64,000 nucleotides of DNA from Blepharisma japonicum (taxonomy: Eukaryota > Ciliophora > Heterotrichea > Heterotrichida > Blepharismidae), in assembly GCA_949751835.1 (NCBI GenBank), contig CATKHK010000043.1, positions 310,001 to 374,000 of the forward strand, read 5' to 3'. The notes below the pieces were generated by a model, which was not told the origin of the DNA, searched no databases, and worked only from the letters and a program-made list of their open reading frames with translations. This document shows positions 35,042-45,210 of this stretch, in pieces. How positions within the stretch are numbered: the stretch's first letter is position 1; every line of letters begins with the position of its first letter. The position numbers and the translations under genes were made by a program.

Positions 35042-36662
35042 ATGTCAGAATCGCAGGCATTTATTTCATCTATCTATAAAGCTGATATCTCAGAAATCTA
35101 TCGAGTTCTACGCCGAACAGGCATTTTTCCACACAAATGCAAGGACTCAAGAGGCTATACAGCACTTCATATCTCTAGTATTAACTCAAATTATGCAGTT
35201 ATGGAATTTTTAGTTGATTATGTAATCATCATTTAGATCAGGCGAACATATGGCCTTGAAGCTCCAAAGATTTTAAAAGCTTGAGCGAATGAAAAAACTT
35301 CTGATGGATTTTTAGCCTTACACTTTGCTTCTTTCAGTGGGCATTTGGTATATTTAATATAGAGAATCATTAAACTTCTAATTGAAATTGGGTCAGAGTT
35401 ACATATAAAAAATAATCAAGGGCTTACTTTAATGCATGTAACAGCTCAAGGTGACCAGCCTTTGGTTTTAGCTTATTATAGAGAACTAGGTTTAAATATT
35501 GATGACATTGATGAAAAAGGGGGAACTCCATTGCACTGGGCATGCTATATGGGCTGTGAAACTGCAGCTTCTTTATTATTGGCATGAGGTGCAGATCCCA
35601 GCAAACAAGATTGCGAAGGACACACTCCTCTTCATTTAGCAACCACAGCTAACAACACAAGAATAATCAGAAATTTGTTACTAAAAGGGTCAAGCAGAAA
35701 CATAAAGGCAATATTTATATTAGGATAAGAAAGGTCGGTATCCTATTGATATAGCAAATGAAGGAAAGCAAAAATCATCAATAAAGTTACTTCGGCCTAT
35801 TGGAATTTTTTCTGAATGTGGAGTTAAGCCTCCATTACGGCCGCCTAAGAAAAGTTATTCTTCACTTTTAATATTTTTGTTGGTATTTATAGGAGGAAAC
35901 TTGCTAAAAATATTTATCGTTGATGAATATGTTGGAAAAGGATTGAGGATCACTTACAGCCTGCTAATTATTTTTGTATGCATTTGCTTTTTTATCACGT
36001 GGCTGAAAGACCCTGGATATATTAAGCCAGGCGAAAATGAATCAATATTTCATCTGTATGAGCAATACGAAACTCATTTAATATGCCCTGATTGTGCTGT
36101 TTATAGACCAGCAAGATCTAGACACTGCCAAACATGCAATAAATGCGTTGAGAAATTCGATCACCATTGTCCCTGAATTAACAACTGTATAGGTGCTAAA
36201 AATATTGGTGTGTTTTATATTTTCATATGTAGCATATGGACTTCATTGATTTTTGCAATTTCTTTGAGTTTAAAAGTTTTGATTAATCCTGAATTAGATG
36301 CACATGTATTTGATGTTGCACTTGAGACATCAGTAGCTTTTTCTGTGATAACAATAATTATTGCTAGTGCTTTTATGATGCCAGTCACATTTTTAGTGTC
36401 AGTCCAGACTAAAAATTTCTGAACTAACAGAACCACAAGTGAAAGATTTTCAAAATCGGTAAAATCCAAGGAGTCAGCTTCTTCAACTGTTTCTTTCTTT
36501 TCAAAAGACCAAAATGGCTTTAAAAATTGTTGGGAAATGTTATGCAATAAAGGAGTTTCTTCAAGAGTTTCTCATGAATTCAGACCTAGTGAAGATCATG
36601 AAGTCAGCTTTTTAGATATTGTAAAGAATTATGAGAAAGAATATGGAGACTCAAAAGTTTAA
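35042..36662 (+). CDS. Ankyrin-repeat DHHC palmitoyltransferase (HIP14-like)
   Basis: Predicted 524 aa from four exons. S-palmitoyltransferase of the ZDHHC13/17 type. Residues about 1-220 hold ankyrin repeats (GYTALHISS, DEKGGTPLHWACYMGC, CEGHTPLHLATTAN, KKGRYPIDIANEG). Two TM segments follow. The DHHC cysteine-rich domain is CPDCAVYRPARSRHC then CVEKFDHHCPWINNCIG, with the catalytic Cys of DHHC at about residue 358 and the following Trp encoded by TGA. Two more TM segments and a TTxE motif (NRTTSE) follow, as in other DHHC enzymes. Introns: 35222-35236, 35348-35362 and the GC-AG 35708-35723. Total length divides by three only when all are removed. Confidence 0.93.
35222..35236 (+). other. 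15-nt intron in ankyrin-DHHC gene
   Basis: GTAATCATCATTTAG; removes an in-frame TAG after FLVDY. Confidence 0.88.
35348..35362 (+). other. 15-nt intron in ankyrin-DHHC gene
   Basis: GTATATTTAATATAG; removal joins SGHL to RIIKLLIEIG inside an ankyrin repeat. Confidence 0.88.
35708..35723 (+). other. 16-nt GC-AG intron in ankyrin-DHHC gene
   Basis: GCAATATTTATATTAG. Unspliced reading meets TAA two codons beyond it. No GT-AG segment of 15 or 16 nt removes that stop, and cutting this one gives the ankyrin repeat SSRNIKDKKGRYPIDIAN. Confidence 0.7.
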
Positions 36663-36694
36663 TACAAAATATTTTAACAAAAATATCTAATTAA

Positions 36695-37441
36695 TTATTC
36701 TAATTCAGGATCAATGCTATCAGCACGAGAATCTTCTTTATTTTTTGGCAATATTAACTTATCATGCTCATCCACTAGAGTATCAGAAACTTCTGAAACA
36801 TATGCTCTTACTCCTTGGGGAGTTAATAAAAGACCATTTCTAAAAGTCGCAAAAAAACTAGCAAAAATTTCTTCATCAATTATAGTTCTAATTGGAGCCA
36901 TATTTTCAGCTATAAGCTTTGATGCAGCCTGAAAGGCTTTTTTAAGTTTCTCTACATACAACACATTTTTCACTTCATTCGCCATATTTGATTGTCCTTT
37001 GCAGACTAAACTTGGTAAAGTAACACAACAATGTTTTAGAATTGAAGGAATTATTTCTGTTTTGAGCCTTGGAAAATTAATTTTATTTTCTGACTTTTCA
37101 TCGAAAATTTGAAAAAGTAATCTTGATTTGGTTTTTGGATCAGATTTGCTGAGCATTACTCCAATTATTAATAAATCATATAATTTATAGTCTCCATCTT
37201 CTCCTTTTAAGCTTAAGTACATTTCGGTAATATTTTTGTGAGTGCTGTAGTTTTTGATTGGAATTAAGAGATTTTCGCTTACTTTTTTCAATTGAGATTG
37301 ATTTAATTTAGAATTATATGAATATTTTCGAAATATTGAGTCTGTTTTCTTTGAGCTTATAAGATGGAGTTGAAGGCCACGTTCAGCAAAAATAACTGCA
37401 AGTTCTTCAGAAGGTTGTCCTCGGGTTTCAACGCAACCCAT
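36695..37441 (-). CDS. Possible dually acylated, EF-hand-like protein
   Basis: Predicted 248 aa from the ATG at 37441, or 272 aa from an upstream ATG at 37513. The inner start gives MGCVETRGQPSEEL, where Gly2 and Cys3 form a typical N-myristoylation and palmitoylation site, so I prefer it. A segment YDLLIIGVMLSKSDPKTKSRLLFQIFDEKSENKI resembles EF-hand-pair spacing found in calcineurin-B-like and recoverin-like proteins, but the Ca2+-binding loop residues are poorly kept. I do not name a family. Single exon, no TGA. Its stop is 32 bp from the converging DHHC gene. Confidence 0.7.
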   Translation of the reverse strand: MGCVETRGQPSEELAVIFAERGLQLHLISSKKTDSIFRKYSYNSKLNQSQLKKVSENLLIPIKNYSTHKNITEMYLSLKGEDGDYKLYDLLIIGVMLSKSDPKTKSRLLFQIFDEKSENKINFPRLKTEIIPSILKHCCVTLPSLVCKGQSNMANEVKNVLYVEKLKKAFQAASKLIAENMAPIRTIIDEEIFASFFATFRNGLLLTPQGVRAYVSEVSDTLVDEHDKLILPKNKEDSRADSIDPELE

Positions 37442-37513
37442 TTTTAATTTTGAAATAAATTCGTTAGTTGAATAATTTTTTATTAAGTCGGGGTAAAGTA
37501 TGATTTTTTGCAT

Positions 37514-37885
37514 GCTGATTGTTTGAACATTATTATTAACTTTTTTCTTGTTATTAAAATGTGTATCATTAATTCTTTAATGCTATCTTTAGCATTAACC
37601 TAAACAATTAGTAACTAAACTATATTAATTCATTAGTAATTTGATCTTCAGTGAATAGTATATCAATATAAAAATTAAATGCCCAATTTTAATAATTGAA
37701 TAGCCCTCATAGGAATATTTATTTATTATTATGGTTATTATAAATATAGTTGGGATAACTCTTATTTAATATCTCAAATATAATATATAATATAAATTTC
37801 AGTTTAATCTTATATGCAAAGATTTTACTAAATTTTCTTAATATTATTTATAGTTATGTGTATAAAGAAGTTATGCTAATCACAA
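37514..37885. other. Intergenic, AT-rich
   Basis: It lies between the possible acylated protein's 5' end and the alpha-SNAP 3' end. Nothing recognised. Confidence 0.6.
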
Positions 37886-38803
37886 TTAGATGAATTCATT
37901 TTCTTCTGCTCTCAACAAAGTAGACTTAGCCTTTAGCAGCACATGGGTTTTCCATCTATCTAAAGGCGTAATCTTATTAAACTGAGCTGTGACTCCTTCA
38001 AACGCACCTTGGTCCCCAGTCCTAATAGCTGCAAGCAAATCTCTCACAAACCTGCATTCCCTCGAAGTTTCAAAGCTTGGGTCTCTATTCGAATACATAT
38101 TCAAGTTATTTTCAGCTCCAACTGTGTCGTCATTAGCTAAGAAAAGTAATGCCGCTTTAAAATAGCAATCTTTTGCTGAAAACCTTGTCAGATTATTCAT
38201 CAAATATCGCTGCCCAACTAGTTCAAAAGTCTATTTAAAAGATACTTTGATAGCTTTCAATACTGTTTCTCCATCCAAAGAATCCAATGTGCTTAATTCA
38301 GCTGCCTTTAAGTGGCAAGAGTTTGCAGTCCCATCACTATTATCTAATTCGAATAGCTCAGCAGCTTGCGAATAATTTTCAACGGCAAGGCCAAGCATTT
38401 CATCGGTTTCGTATATTTCTGCTATTTGTTTTCTCAGCCTTGCAGCTTGCCCAATTCGACTGCTATTAACCAAAATTTCAACAGCACGGTTGTAATGGCT
38501 GACTGCATCAGCTGAGTTCACTTTTCTTACGACGTTTCCTGCTTCTGAATAATAATTTGCAGCTTCGTCTGGGACACATTCAGCACACTTACAAAAAGCA
38601 CGAGCTGAAGAAATGTCTATATAAAAAATACAATCTTTGCCGAGACGGTAGTAATTTGCGGCTTGCTTGTATAGCTCAGCTGCTTCTTCATGCCGAGCAT
38701 CACGATTTGAAAACATTCTTCCGAAAACGCCTGGCTTGCATTTCTTTTCTGCCTGATTGAATGCTTCTTGGGCTCTCCTGATATAATTAGAGTCTTCAAC
38801 CAT
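37886..38803 (-). CDS. Alpha-SNAP (NSF attachment protein)
   Basis: Predicted 300 aa from two exons. Alpha-SNAP recruits NSF to SNARE complexes for their disassembly. Family features: AEKKCKPGVFGRMFSNRDA near the N-terminus and a string of TPR-like helical hairpins (AAELYKQAANYYRLGKD, AANYYSEAGNVVRK, AVENYSQAAELFE), ending in the conserved region FVRDLLAAIRTGDQGAF. Length agrees with the family (about 295). The 15-nt intron 38231-38245 joins AIK to TFELVGQRYLMNN. No TGA in the coding frame. Confidence 0.93.
38231..38245 (-). other. 15-nt intron in alpha-SNAP gene
   Basis: GTATCTTTTAAATAG on the minus strand; unspliced reading stops just inside it. Confidence 0.88.
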
Positions 38804-38900
38804 TTTTTAGCTAGCATTTGAAGAAGAGAATATTTTGACTAAAAATAAAATTCTATGAGTTTACATTATTGCATTCTATATTGAAATAATCCAAGAATTA

Positions 38901-40157
38901 TTAATTTAATGATTGCAATATAGATTTCAAAAAATCTTCAAGCTGAAGATGATCTTTTATGCAAGAACTGAAAAACTTGCACAAAGCTAGCTCATATTTT
39001 TTCGCTTTTTGATTTTTAAATAGTGGGATATCATTTTTCGATTGTTTGGAAACTAGGATTTTCCTTATAATCGTCAATGAGTTCACATCAGTTTCACTGT
39101 AAAGAATGCTATTTTCCATATGAGATATTTTCTTTTCCTTGCTTTTCATTGATATAAAGTTAATAAAAGATTTTTTATTCTGCTGAAAAGACTGCATGCT
39201 TGTTTTTTCATTATGCAGCTTATCTACAGCTCTTTCTAAAAACTTTTCATATTCATAGTTTCTTAATATTGCTTCAATCATGGCATTCAAATCTAAAATC
39301 TCTAGTTTTATTCAATCTAAAAGCCCTTTATAAGGATTTAGTGGCTTGCTTAAGTTTTGAAATCTTATTTCTCGGACCCCAAAACATTTTGCATATTTTA
39401 TATTTACTTCATTCAGCTCTCTAAAAAGTTTTTCACTTTCTCTCATTTTTCTTTCGTAGCATTCTTGGTTTCTTTTACAAATTTCTTTGAATTGCTCAAA
39501 AACTTCTAAGCAAGCTTTAAAAGCCCTATAACTACTATCAATAATTTGCTCATTATCATGGGAAATCTGATCGATATAATAATCAAGAAATTCATTTTGG
39601 TAAATATCAGCAATATCTTTAAATGACCTCCTTTTCATTTCATTAGCAAGCCTGTAAAAGTCATCTGGGTTTCTAATAAATTGCTGAAACTCTTCAGAGT
39701 TGTAAATTGGAGACAGTCCCGATGTCCTTTTCAGGAAAAAATCCAAAATAACTCTTCTTTCTTCAATAAAATCAGGATCTAAATTTCCAAGCATCTGCTT
39801 TGATGGTAGCTGAGGAATAAAACATCCAGGTCAATGTTGAATTAAAACACTTCTCAGAGCTGTGAAATCTTTGTATCTTCGTTCAATTTCAAAGTTCCCT
39901 TTCGCATCCATACCTTGAACTGTATAGATAGCGTGCTTTTTTAAAGTACGATCAATTATTTTTGGCTTTGATACTGATATAATTACTCGATCAATTTTAT
40001 TGAGTGCAGCTGGAGATGTAAACCGGTAATGATCGCTGGAGTTACTTTGGGAAAAATTTATATATTCTTCTTCAAGAGAGGAAGCTGTTGTGGATCCTGA
40101 AATTTGATATAGAGAGCTGCCTATATCCATATATTGGGTTTGATTTATATGAGGCAT
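38901..40157 (-). CDS. Sorting nexin, PX-BAR type
   Basis: Predicted 418 aa in one frame with two TGA Trp codons. PX domain at about residues 50-150: VIISVSKPKIIDRTLKKHAI, the phosphoinositide-binding Arg-Arg-Tyr of IERRYKDFTALR, then HWPGCFIPQLPSKQ and EERRVILDFFLKRTS. In this family the RRYKDF and PxxPxK positions bind PI3P. The C-terminal 250 residues are long amphipathic helices (for example LEVFEQFKEICKRNQECYE), fitting a BAR domain that tubulates endosomal membrane, as in SNX1/2/4/7/30. The exact subfamily is uncertain. Second PX protein in the window, not a close copy of the first. Confidence 0.88.
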
Positions 40158-40440
40158 TTTTTGGAAAAATTTATGAAAGAATTACATAATTTATTAGCCT
40201 TTGCCATTAGCAAGCAATGCTTAATGCTGCTAATTCAGGAATTAATTTTGAAGATCTTCTCAGAATTGGGCTTATTAATCAGCGAATAAAAATGCGGATT
40301 GTTGAAATATAAAATGAAGAGATGAATTTGCTTATCCCAAAATGCAAAGCAAATGCAATTATGTGCACTTATAAATGCAAACCAAAGGATATTTTGATTT
40401 AAGGAAAATAATTTCAGACAAATGATCATGTCTTTATTAT
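40158..40440. other. Intergenic with a short gene-like frame
   Basis: It lies between the sorting nexin 5' end and the carrier-like gene 3' end. It holds a 31-codon + strand frame (40217-40312, MLNAANSGINFEDLLRIGLI...) with coding-like composition, followed in the same frame by more open sequence; not enough to call a gene. Confidence 0.4.
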
Positions 40441-41403
40441 TTAATCTTCTGGAGGTGCAGAAACGTAGATTGCTGGGAACACTGCCTGGTCGAACACTCC
40501 AATTGAGTCCGCAAACCATGTAGTCAAGAACAAAGGCACTCCTGCCTTAACTAAATATGCATTGAACCCATTCCATAGCTGTGCAATATAAAATTGGTCT
40601 CCTAATACTTTCCAAAACGCTTCAGCATAATTATTGAAGAAAAGCTCTCCCTTTGAATTCTTCGGCAGCTCTTCAACAAAATGTCTCAGAAGTCTGAATG
40701 GATAACCCATAAACAATCCAGAATATACTCCAAGACTCACATAAGCAGCTCTAAGCCAGCATTCTGGAGTTCCGGGCTGATCAGTCCCCCAATGCTTCAT
40801 ATGCCTTGATTTCTCTTTTCAGAAATCAGTCCAAAAAAGCAAGCCCAAAGTTTCACCAAAAGCTTCCCCCATAATAGGCCCTGCGCTCCTTACAAATGGA
40901 TACATCCCATCTTTTCTTAAAATTGTTATAGCAGCATGCAGGTGATTTCTATATCCCCTTGCATACTCTTTTGGAAGAATTTTATCTTGATCAAATCTTA
41001 TTGAAACATTGTAGAAAGGAACAGGAATCCAACATGTCACGAGGCCAATAGCTCCAGCAGTGATTAAGCTTTTGCCTCAGTCTACATTTACAGTGTGGAA
41101 TTCATGTGGGTATCCTCCTGCATAGTCTTTCCAAAGATAAAATCTGGATGCTTGGAATGCAAGCCCATAGGCGCCATTAAACATAATGCCTGATATGACT
41201 CCGTGGCGGAAATTTTCCATTTTCATCATTTGTCCGACGAAAATTCTTAATGTGTGGAGATTGTCTGGGGCTTGGTAGAAGTGGAGCAGATCACTTGCTG
41301 GGCGATGAATCTGGTTCCATAGAGCTTTAGTGATGCAAAAATAAAGCCCGGAAAGCTGAGCTTGCTGAAGATTTCAAGCTGGGTTCCAGTTCGGTGGAGT
41401 CAT
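40441..41403 (-). CDS. Divergent mitochondrial-carrier-like protein
   Basis: Predicted 320 aa with TGA Trp codons. Length and the threefold pattern of helices suggest the mitochondrial carrier (SLC25) fold: repeats resemble GAIGLVTCWIPVPFYNVSIR, then YRNHLHAAITILRKDGMYPFV, and GYPFRLLRHFVEELPKNSKG. The canonical PxD/ExxK/R signature is not kept, so transport activity is doubtful. In ciliates, carrier-like proteins are known to be built into respiratory supercomplexes, which is one explanation. The ATG at 41403 (MTPPNWNPAWNL) starts the frame. It is divergent from the 7TM-pseudokinase gene, 239 bp away. Confidence 0.65.
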
Positions 41404-41642
41404 CCACCTATAATATATCATTCGGGTTCGAGCATTGTGATTTCTCGCGACTATCACAGGTTTCTGGCCTTCTATTTCTTGATACATATTTAATAAAACA
41501 AATTACTATAGTCCACTATTATTTGTTAATAGTCATGTTAAGCATATTGCTAATAAATATTGATAGAAGATTTGCTATAAAGATCCAGATAATATTGACA
41601 AGATATAGAGCTTTTTAAGTGTATTGAAATTTAATAAATTAA

Positions 41643-43400
41643 ATGAATGCAGCAGAAAGCTCAGCTATATTAGTATTTCTATGTCTTTTTCTTATCTACA
41701 GTGCAATAACAGTATTATGTGGCTTTAGAGCAGTCAGGCTTCACAAGTTCTCATCTGAGTGAAGGCATACTAAGTTTTTCTACCTTACAGTACTTTTTCA
41801 AGCCTTATTACGAGCTATTTGTTTCTTGGTGATCCTTACAAATATTGGAAACATCGATAATAAAGGAATTTACTTGTTACTCTCCGTTCCTGACTCTTTG
41901 TTCGTTGTGAGTTATTTGATGCTTACTTGGCAAACTCTAACAGTTTTTTACTATGCCCATCACTCTCAATTACGATCCTCTTTTTTGGCGAAACTTGCAA
42001 AAAGACCTACACATAGCTTTGCAAGTGCAATGCTTGTCACCTTGCTGATATTTTGGCTCTTTGCGCAAAGCTTGCTTTATCTATTGATGATAGCTAATAT
42101 TATAACTGAGACAAATATTTCAACGGAAATAGGACTGGTGAATTTTATTCTACCTGTTTTTGTAATAGGATGCATGATTTATCTACAGATTAAATATTCA
42201 GGAATGCCTGCAAGATCCTTAATATGAAAATCTAGGTTAAGGAAAATCAACTGTGTAACCATATTTTGATCAATTGCGAGATTTGCAGGAGGAATTGATA
42301 ACATTTTAGCTGAATACTCAGATCCAAGCATCAGTTCAAATATTACAAATAGAACTGATCATGCCATGGACACTGCTGCAGCTGCCTTAATGATTCTTTC
42401 TTTAATTATTAGCGAAGTTATCTGCATGGTCTTGGTACTAGATTTCAGCTTTATAGGAATTTTTTTATTCTCTGAAGAAGATGACCAGCAGAGTTTAATA
42501 GATCGAAGCCCTTCTGTGCAGCAAACCCGCTCAAGTGGGTCTTCAGAAAGAGATGACTATACAACGTTCAGTATGATCATTACTAATATGATGATGACAA
42601 TGGATGATTTAGAAATCAAAGAAGAAATTCCTAGCAGGAAAAACGGTTTCGGCAAGCTTTATAAGGCGAGCTATAAAGGTATGCCAGTTGTTTTAAGAAA
42701 AATTATCTTTAAAAGATTGAGTGGCTATGTGTTGGAAGAATTCACAGCAGAAATTGACTCATATCAAAATTTAATAAGCAATAAAATTATCCCAATTGTT
42801 GGAGTAATTTTGGATCTTCCTACCGTAGGCATTGTATCACCTTACATTAATGGAGGATCTTTATATAAAGCTCTTCATGTGGATAAGACTGATTTTACAA
42901 AGCAGGAAAAATATCATATGGCGCTTGAGCTTGCAGCTTGCTTAGAAACAGTTCATGCTCAGGGTAAAGTGCATGGCCATCTGAGCTCAGAAAATATTTT
43001 GCTTAATGATGAAGGAGTTGCCTTAATTTCTGACCTAGGATTTCAGAAAATGAAAAAATATGCAGGAATTATATTTGGGTATACAAATAAGTCAGGATGG
43101 AGCTCTCCGGAGATTTTGCAAGAAAAAAGACTTACACCTTTGAAAGTTGTACCAAGTGATGACATTTATAGCTTTGGGATGATTTTATGAGAATTAATTA
43201 CAGGACAAGAACCCTTCCCAGGCTACTCAAGTCAGCAGTTATATCAGCATGTAGTTGTTGATAATTATCGACCTATGGTCCCAGCTGAAATCCCAGAAGC
43301 TCTGCGGAGCTTAATTATTTCTTGCTGGAATAAAGAGCCAGCAAGCAGACCTTCAATGCAACTTATAGCTAGAACATTAACCCGTCTAATTAATGAATAA
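41643..43400 (+). CDS. 7TM (TOM1/THH1-like) receptor fused to a TKL pseudokinase
   Basis: Predicted 585 aa. The first 275 residues hold about seven TM segments resembling the TOM1/THH1 family (QALLRAICFLVILTNIG, LLLSVPDSLFVVSYLMLTW). A Ser/Asp-rich linker follows, then a kinase-like domain from about residue 320: FGKLYKASYKGMPVVLRKI keeps the ATP-binding Lys (about 351). The catalytic loop reads HGHLSSENILL in place of HRDLxxxN, so the catalytic Asp is absent, and the metal-binding DFG is DLG. The APE position reads SPE. It looks like a pseudokinase of the kind found in receptor guanylyl cyclases (HGNLKSSN) and JAK JH2. TGA Trp codons are used. Ligand unknown. Confidence 0.82.
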
Positions 43401-43410
43401 TAAATATAAA

Positions 43411-44277
43411 ATGTTTCGAGCAATCCCTACAGGAAATAAAGTGCTGACTAAGAAATGAAATGAAAGAAATGACGAACTCTTAGGCAAAAGGATTAAAAAC
43501 ATCCGTCCTATGATTGATAACACTTGTCCAAGTTCTTTTGGAGTCCAAAAAAAGTTATCAAAAAGAGAAAAACTGATCGAAGGTAACATCTAAAAAGATC
43601 GATACTCAGAAATAGAAAAAGATAACAGACATTTGCTTGAAAGAATGTCACAAATCATGAATAACCGAGCACAATCTTGCAAGCCAAAGACGCATTCAGT
43701 CAAAAGTTTAAATTTAGACTCAAGGAAAAGGTCTTTAATAAACATCACTTTAGAAAACCAAGCAATGCTTAAAAGGCTAAGGAGCAAAAAAGCAGTTTAT
43801 AGTGTCAAAAAATGAGAAGAAGAAAGAAAAAACAACGAAAACATTTTGAATGTGATTTGCGAATTTCCGTATAAATTAGGCAATAATTTGAGAATCAGAA
43901 AAACACTTTCAGAAACAAGCTTCAAAAAAATAAGGCAGCGCGGATCAATTGATAGTAATATTGAAAAGCCTATATCACAAGAGCTTTTGTTCAAAAAAAG
44001 TGTTGTGATATCAGGGCAGAGTTTCATGTTAGAAATTATGAAAGGAAATACGTAAAATCTATATAGCCATATACAAATTTTTGTAATTGATGGAGAAAAT
44101 CAAAGATGTTTTAATTTAGAAATGTCAATTAAAGAAGTACATAAATTAATCAGAGGAGATAATTATGAAGATTTAGTAAAAATGTTGATGCTAGAAAATG
44201 ACGAACTTGTATTAGTCAAATATGAAACGAAAAATAAAGACGAAAAGACACCAAATGTTTCATGTCCGAGCATATAA
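43411..44277 (+). CDS. CFAP97/Hemingway-like ciliary protein
   Basis: Predicted 278 aa from three exons. It contains the conserved block of the CFAP97/CFAP97D family (Drosophila Hemingway), which is needed for axoneme maintenance: RYSEIEKDNRHLLERMS, then SLNLDSRKRSLINITLENQA and KRLRSKKAVYSVKKWEEE, where the Trp is TGA. Introns 43583-43597 and 44052-44066 are required to keep the frame. The start lies 10 bp after the stop of the 7TM gene. The rest of the chain is charged and of unknown fold. Confidence 0.8.
43583..43597 (+). other. 15-nt intron in CFAP97-like gene
   Basis: GTAACATCTAAAAAG; phase-1 intron, removal gives LIEDRYSEIEKD. Confidence 0.82.
44052..44066 (+). other. 15-nt intron in CFAP97-like gene
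   Basis: GTAAAATCTATATAG; removal gives KGNTHIQIFVIDGEN and another 66 or so codons to TAA. Confidence 0.8.
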
Positions 44278-44341
44278 ACTACCATTATAGATAGTGGAGT
44301 TTTGGATAAATAAGAAATATTTTTTCTTCGTAATATTTAAG

Positions 44342-44602
44342 ATGGCTGAGAGGATCATAGTGTGCGAAATGACTGACGATATGAGAGATGATGCAATTAA
44401 AGAAGCAAGGCATGCAGCTGAACAAAAAGAAAGCGAAAAGGAGATTTCGCGAGCCATAAAAAAATTCTTCGATAGTAAGTACTCCCCATGCTGGCACTGT
44501 ATTGTGGGTAAAAGTTTCAATGCTTATGTCTCTTATCAAACTAAGCACTTCATTTTCTTTTATGTCAAGCAGATCGCGGTTCTTTTATACAAAATGGGGT
44601 AA
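44342..44602 (+). CDS. Dynein light chain LC8-type
   Basis: Predicted 86 aa. LC8 is a dimeric hub protein of cytoplasmic and axonemal dynein. Family motifs: DAIKEARHAAEQKESEKEIS, FFDSKYSPCWHCIVGKSF, then YVSYQTKHFIFFYVKQIAVL. Human DYNLL1 reads CATQALEKYNIEKDI and WHCIVGRNFGSYV at the same positions. Start is MAERIIVCEMTDDM; an in-frame ATG 16 codons upstream would add a hydrophobic extension not seen in LC8. Single exon, no TGA. Confidence 0.95.
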   Translation: MAERIIVCEMTDDMRDDAIKEARHAAEQKESEKEISRAIKKFFDSKYSPCWHCIVGKSFNAYVSYQTKHFIFFYVKQIAVLLYKMG

Positions 44603-45210
44603 TGTTTTAAGTAACCGATAAATCAATAACTATTTAAGTGGGACTAATAAAATAATAAATCAAACAGTAAACTTATGGTATTTGCTTCTAAGAAAACTAA
44701 ATAGCTGAAATTTGCAGTAAAGCTAAGAAAACAAGGATTTTTTATTAAATCTGGGCTAAAATCAATTATAGATTATAACAAATAATTTTTGCTTCACCTC
44801 CATATTATAAGATTTTTTCATTCATTTTCCATAAATTGCAGAATGTGCTATTCTAATTTTCCTTTTATTAATTTCGATTTTCAGCATGATAAAATCTAAA
44901 AATGGCATTATTTTAGCACTTTTCCAGAGAGAAAAATTAATTTGAAAAATTGTAAACAAAATCATCACTTAATACGTTTTGCTATCTTATCTCAATTCAA
45001 AGAATGACCTGTTAATTCTTATTTTAGCTTCAAATTTTTTTTTGTTCAAATTCATACATAATAAAAAATAAGCACCATTAATTATATTAAAGATATTTTT
45101 AAAAATTTGCATAATCACTAATCTTTCTATTCAGCATTCGAGCAATTATGGCATTAAATAATAAAGTCCTTTCAAAGGGAAGGCCATGCTTGTAATTTAT
45201 TGTTCAAAAC
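44603..45210. other. Intergenic, AT-rich
   Basis: No gene-like frame. A 16-codon open frame (ATG at 45150) lies just upstream of the gene at 45211 and might be an upstream ORF in its leader; otherwise nothing. Confidence 0.5.
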
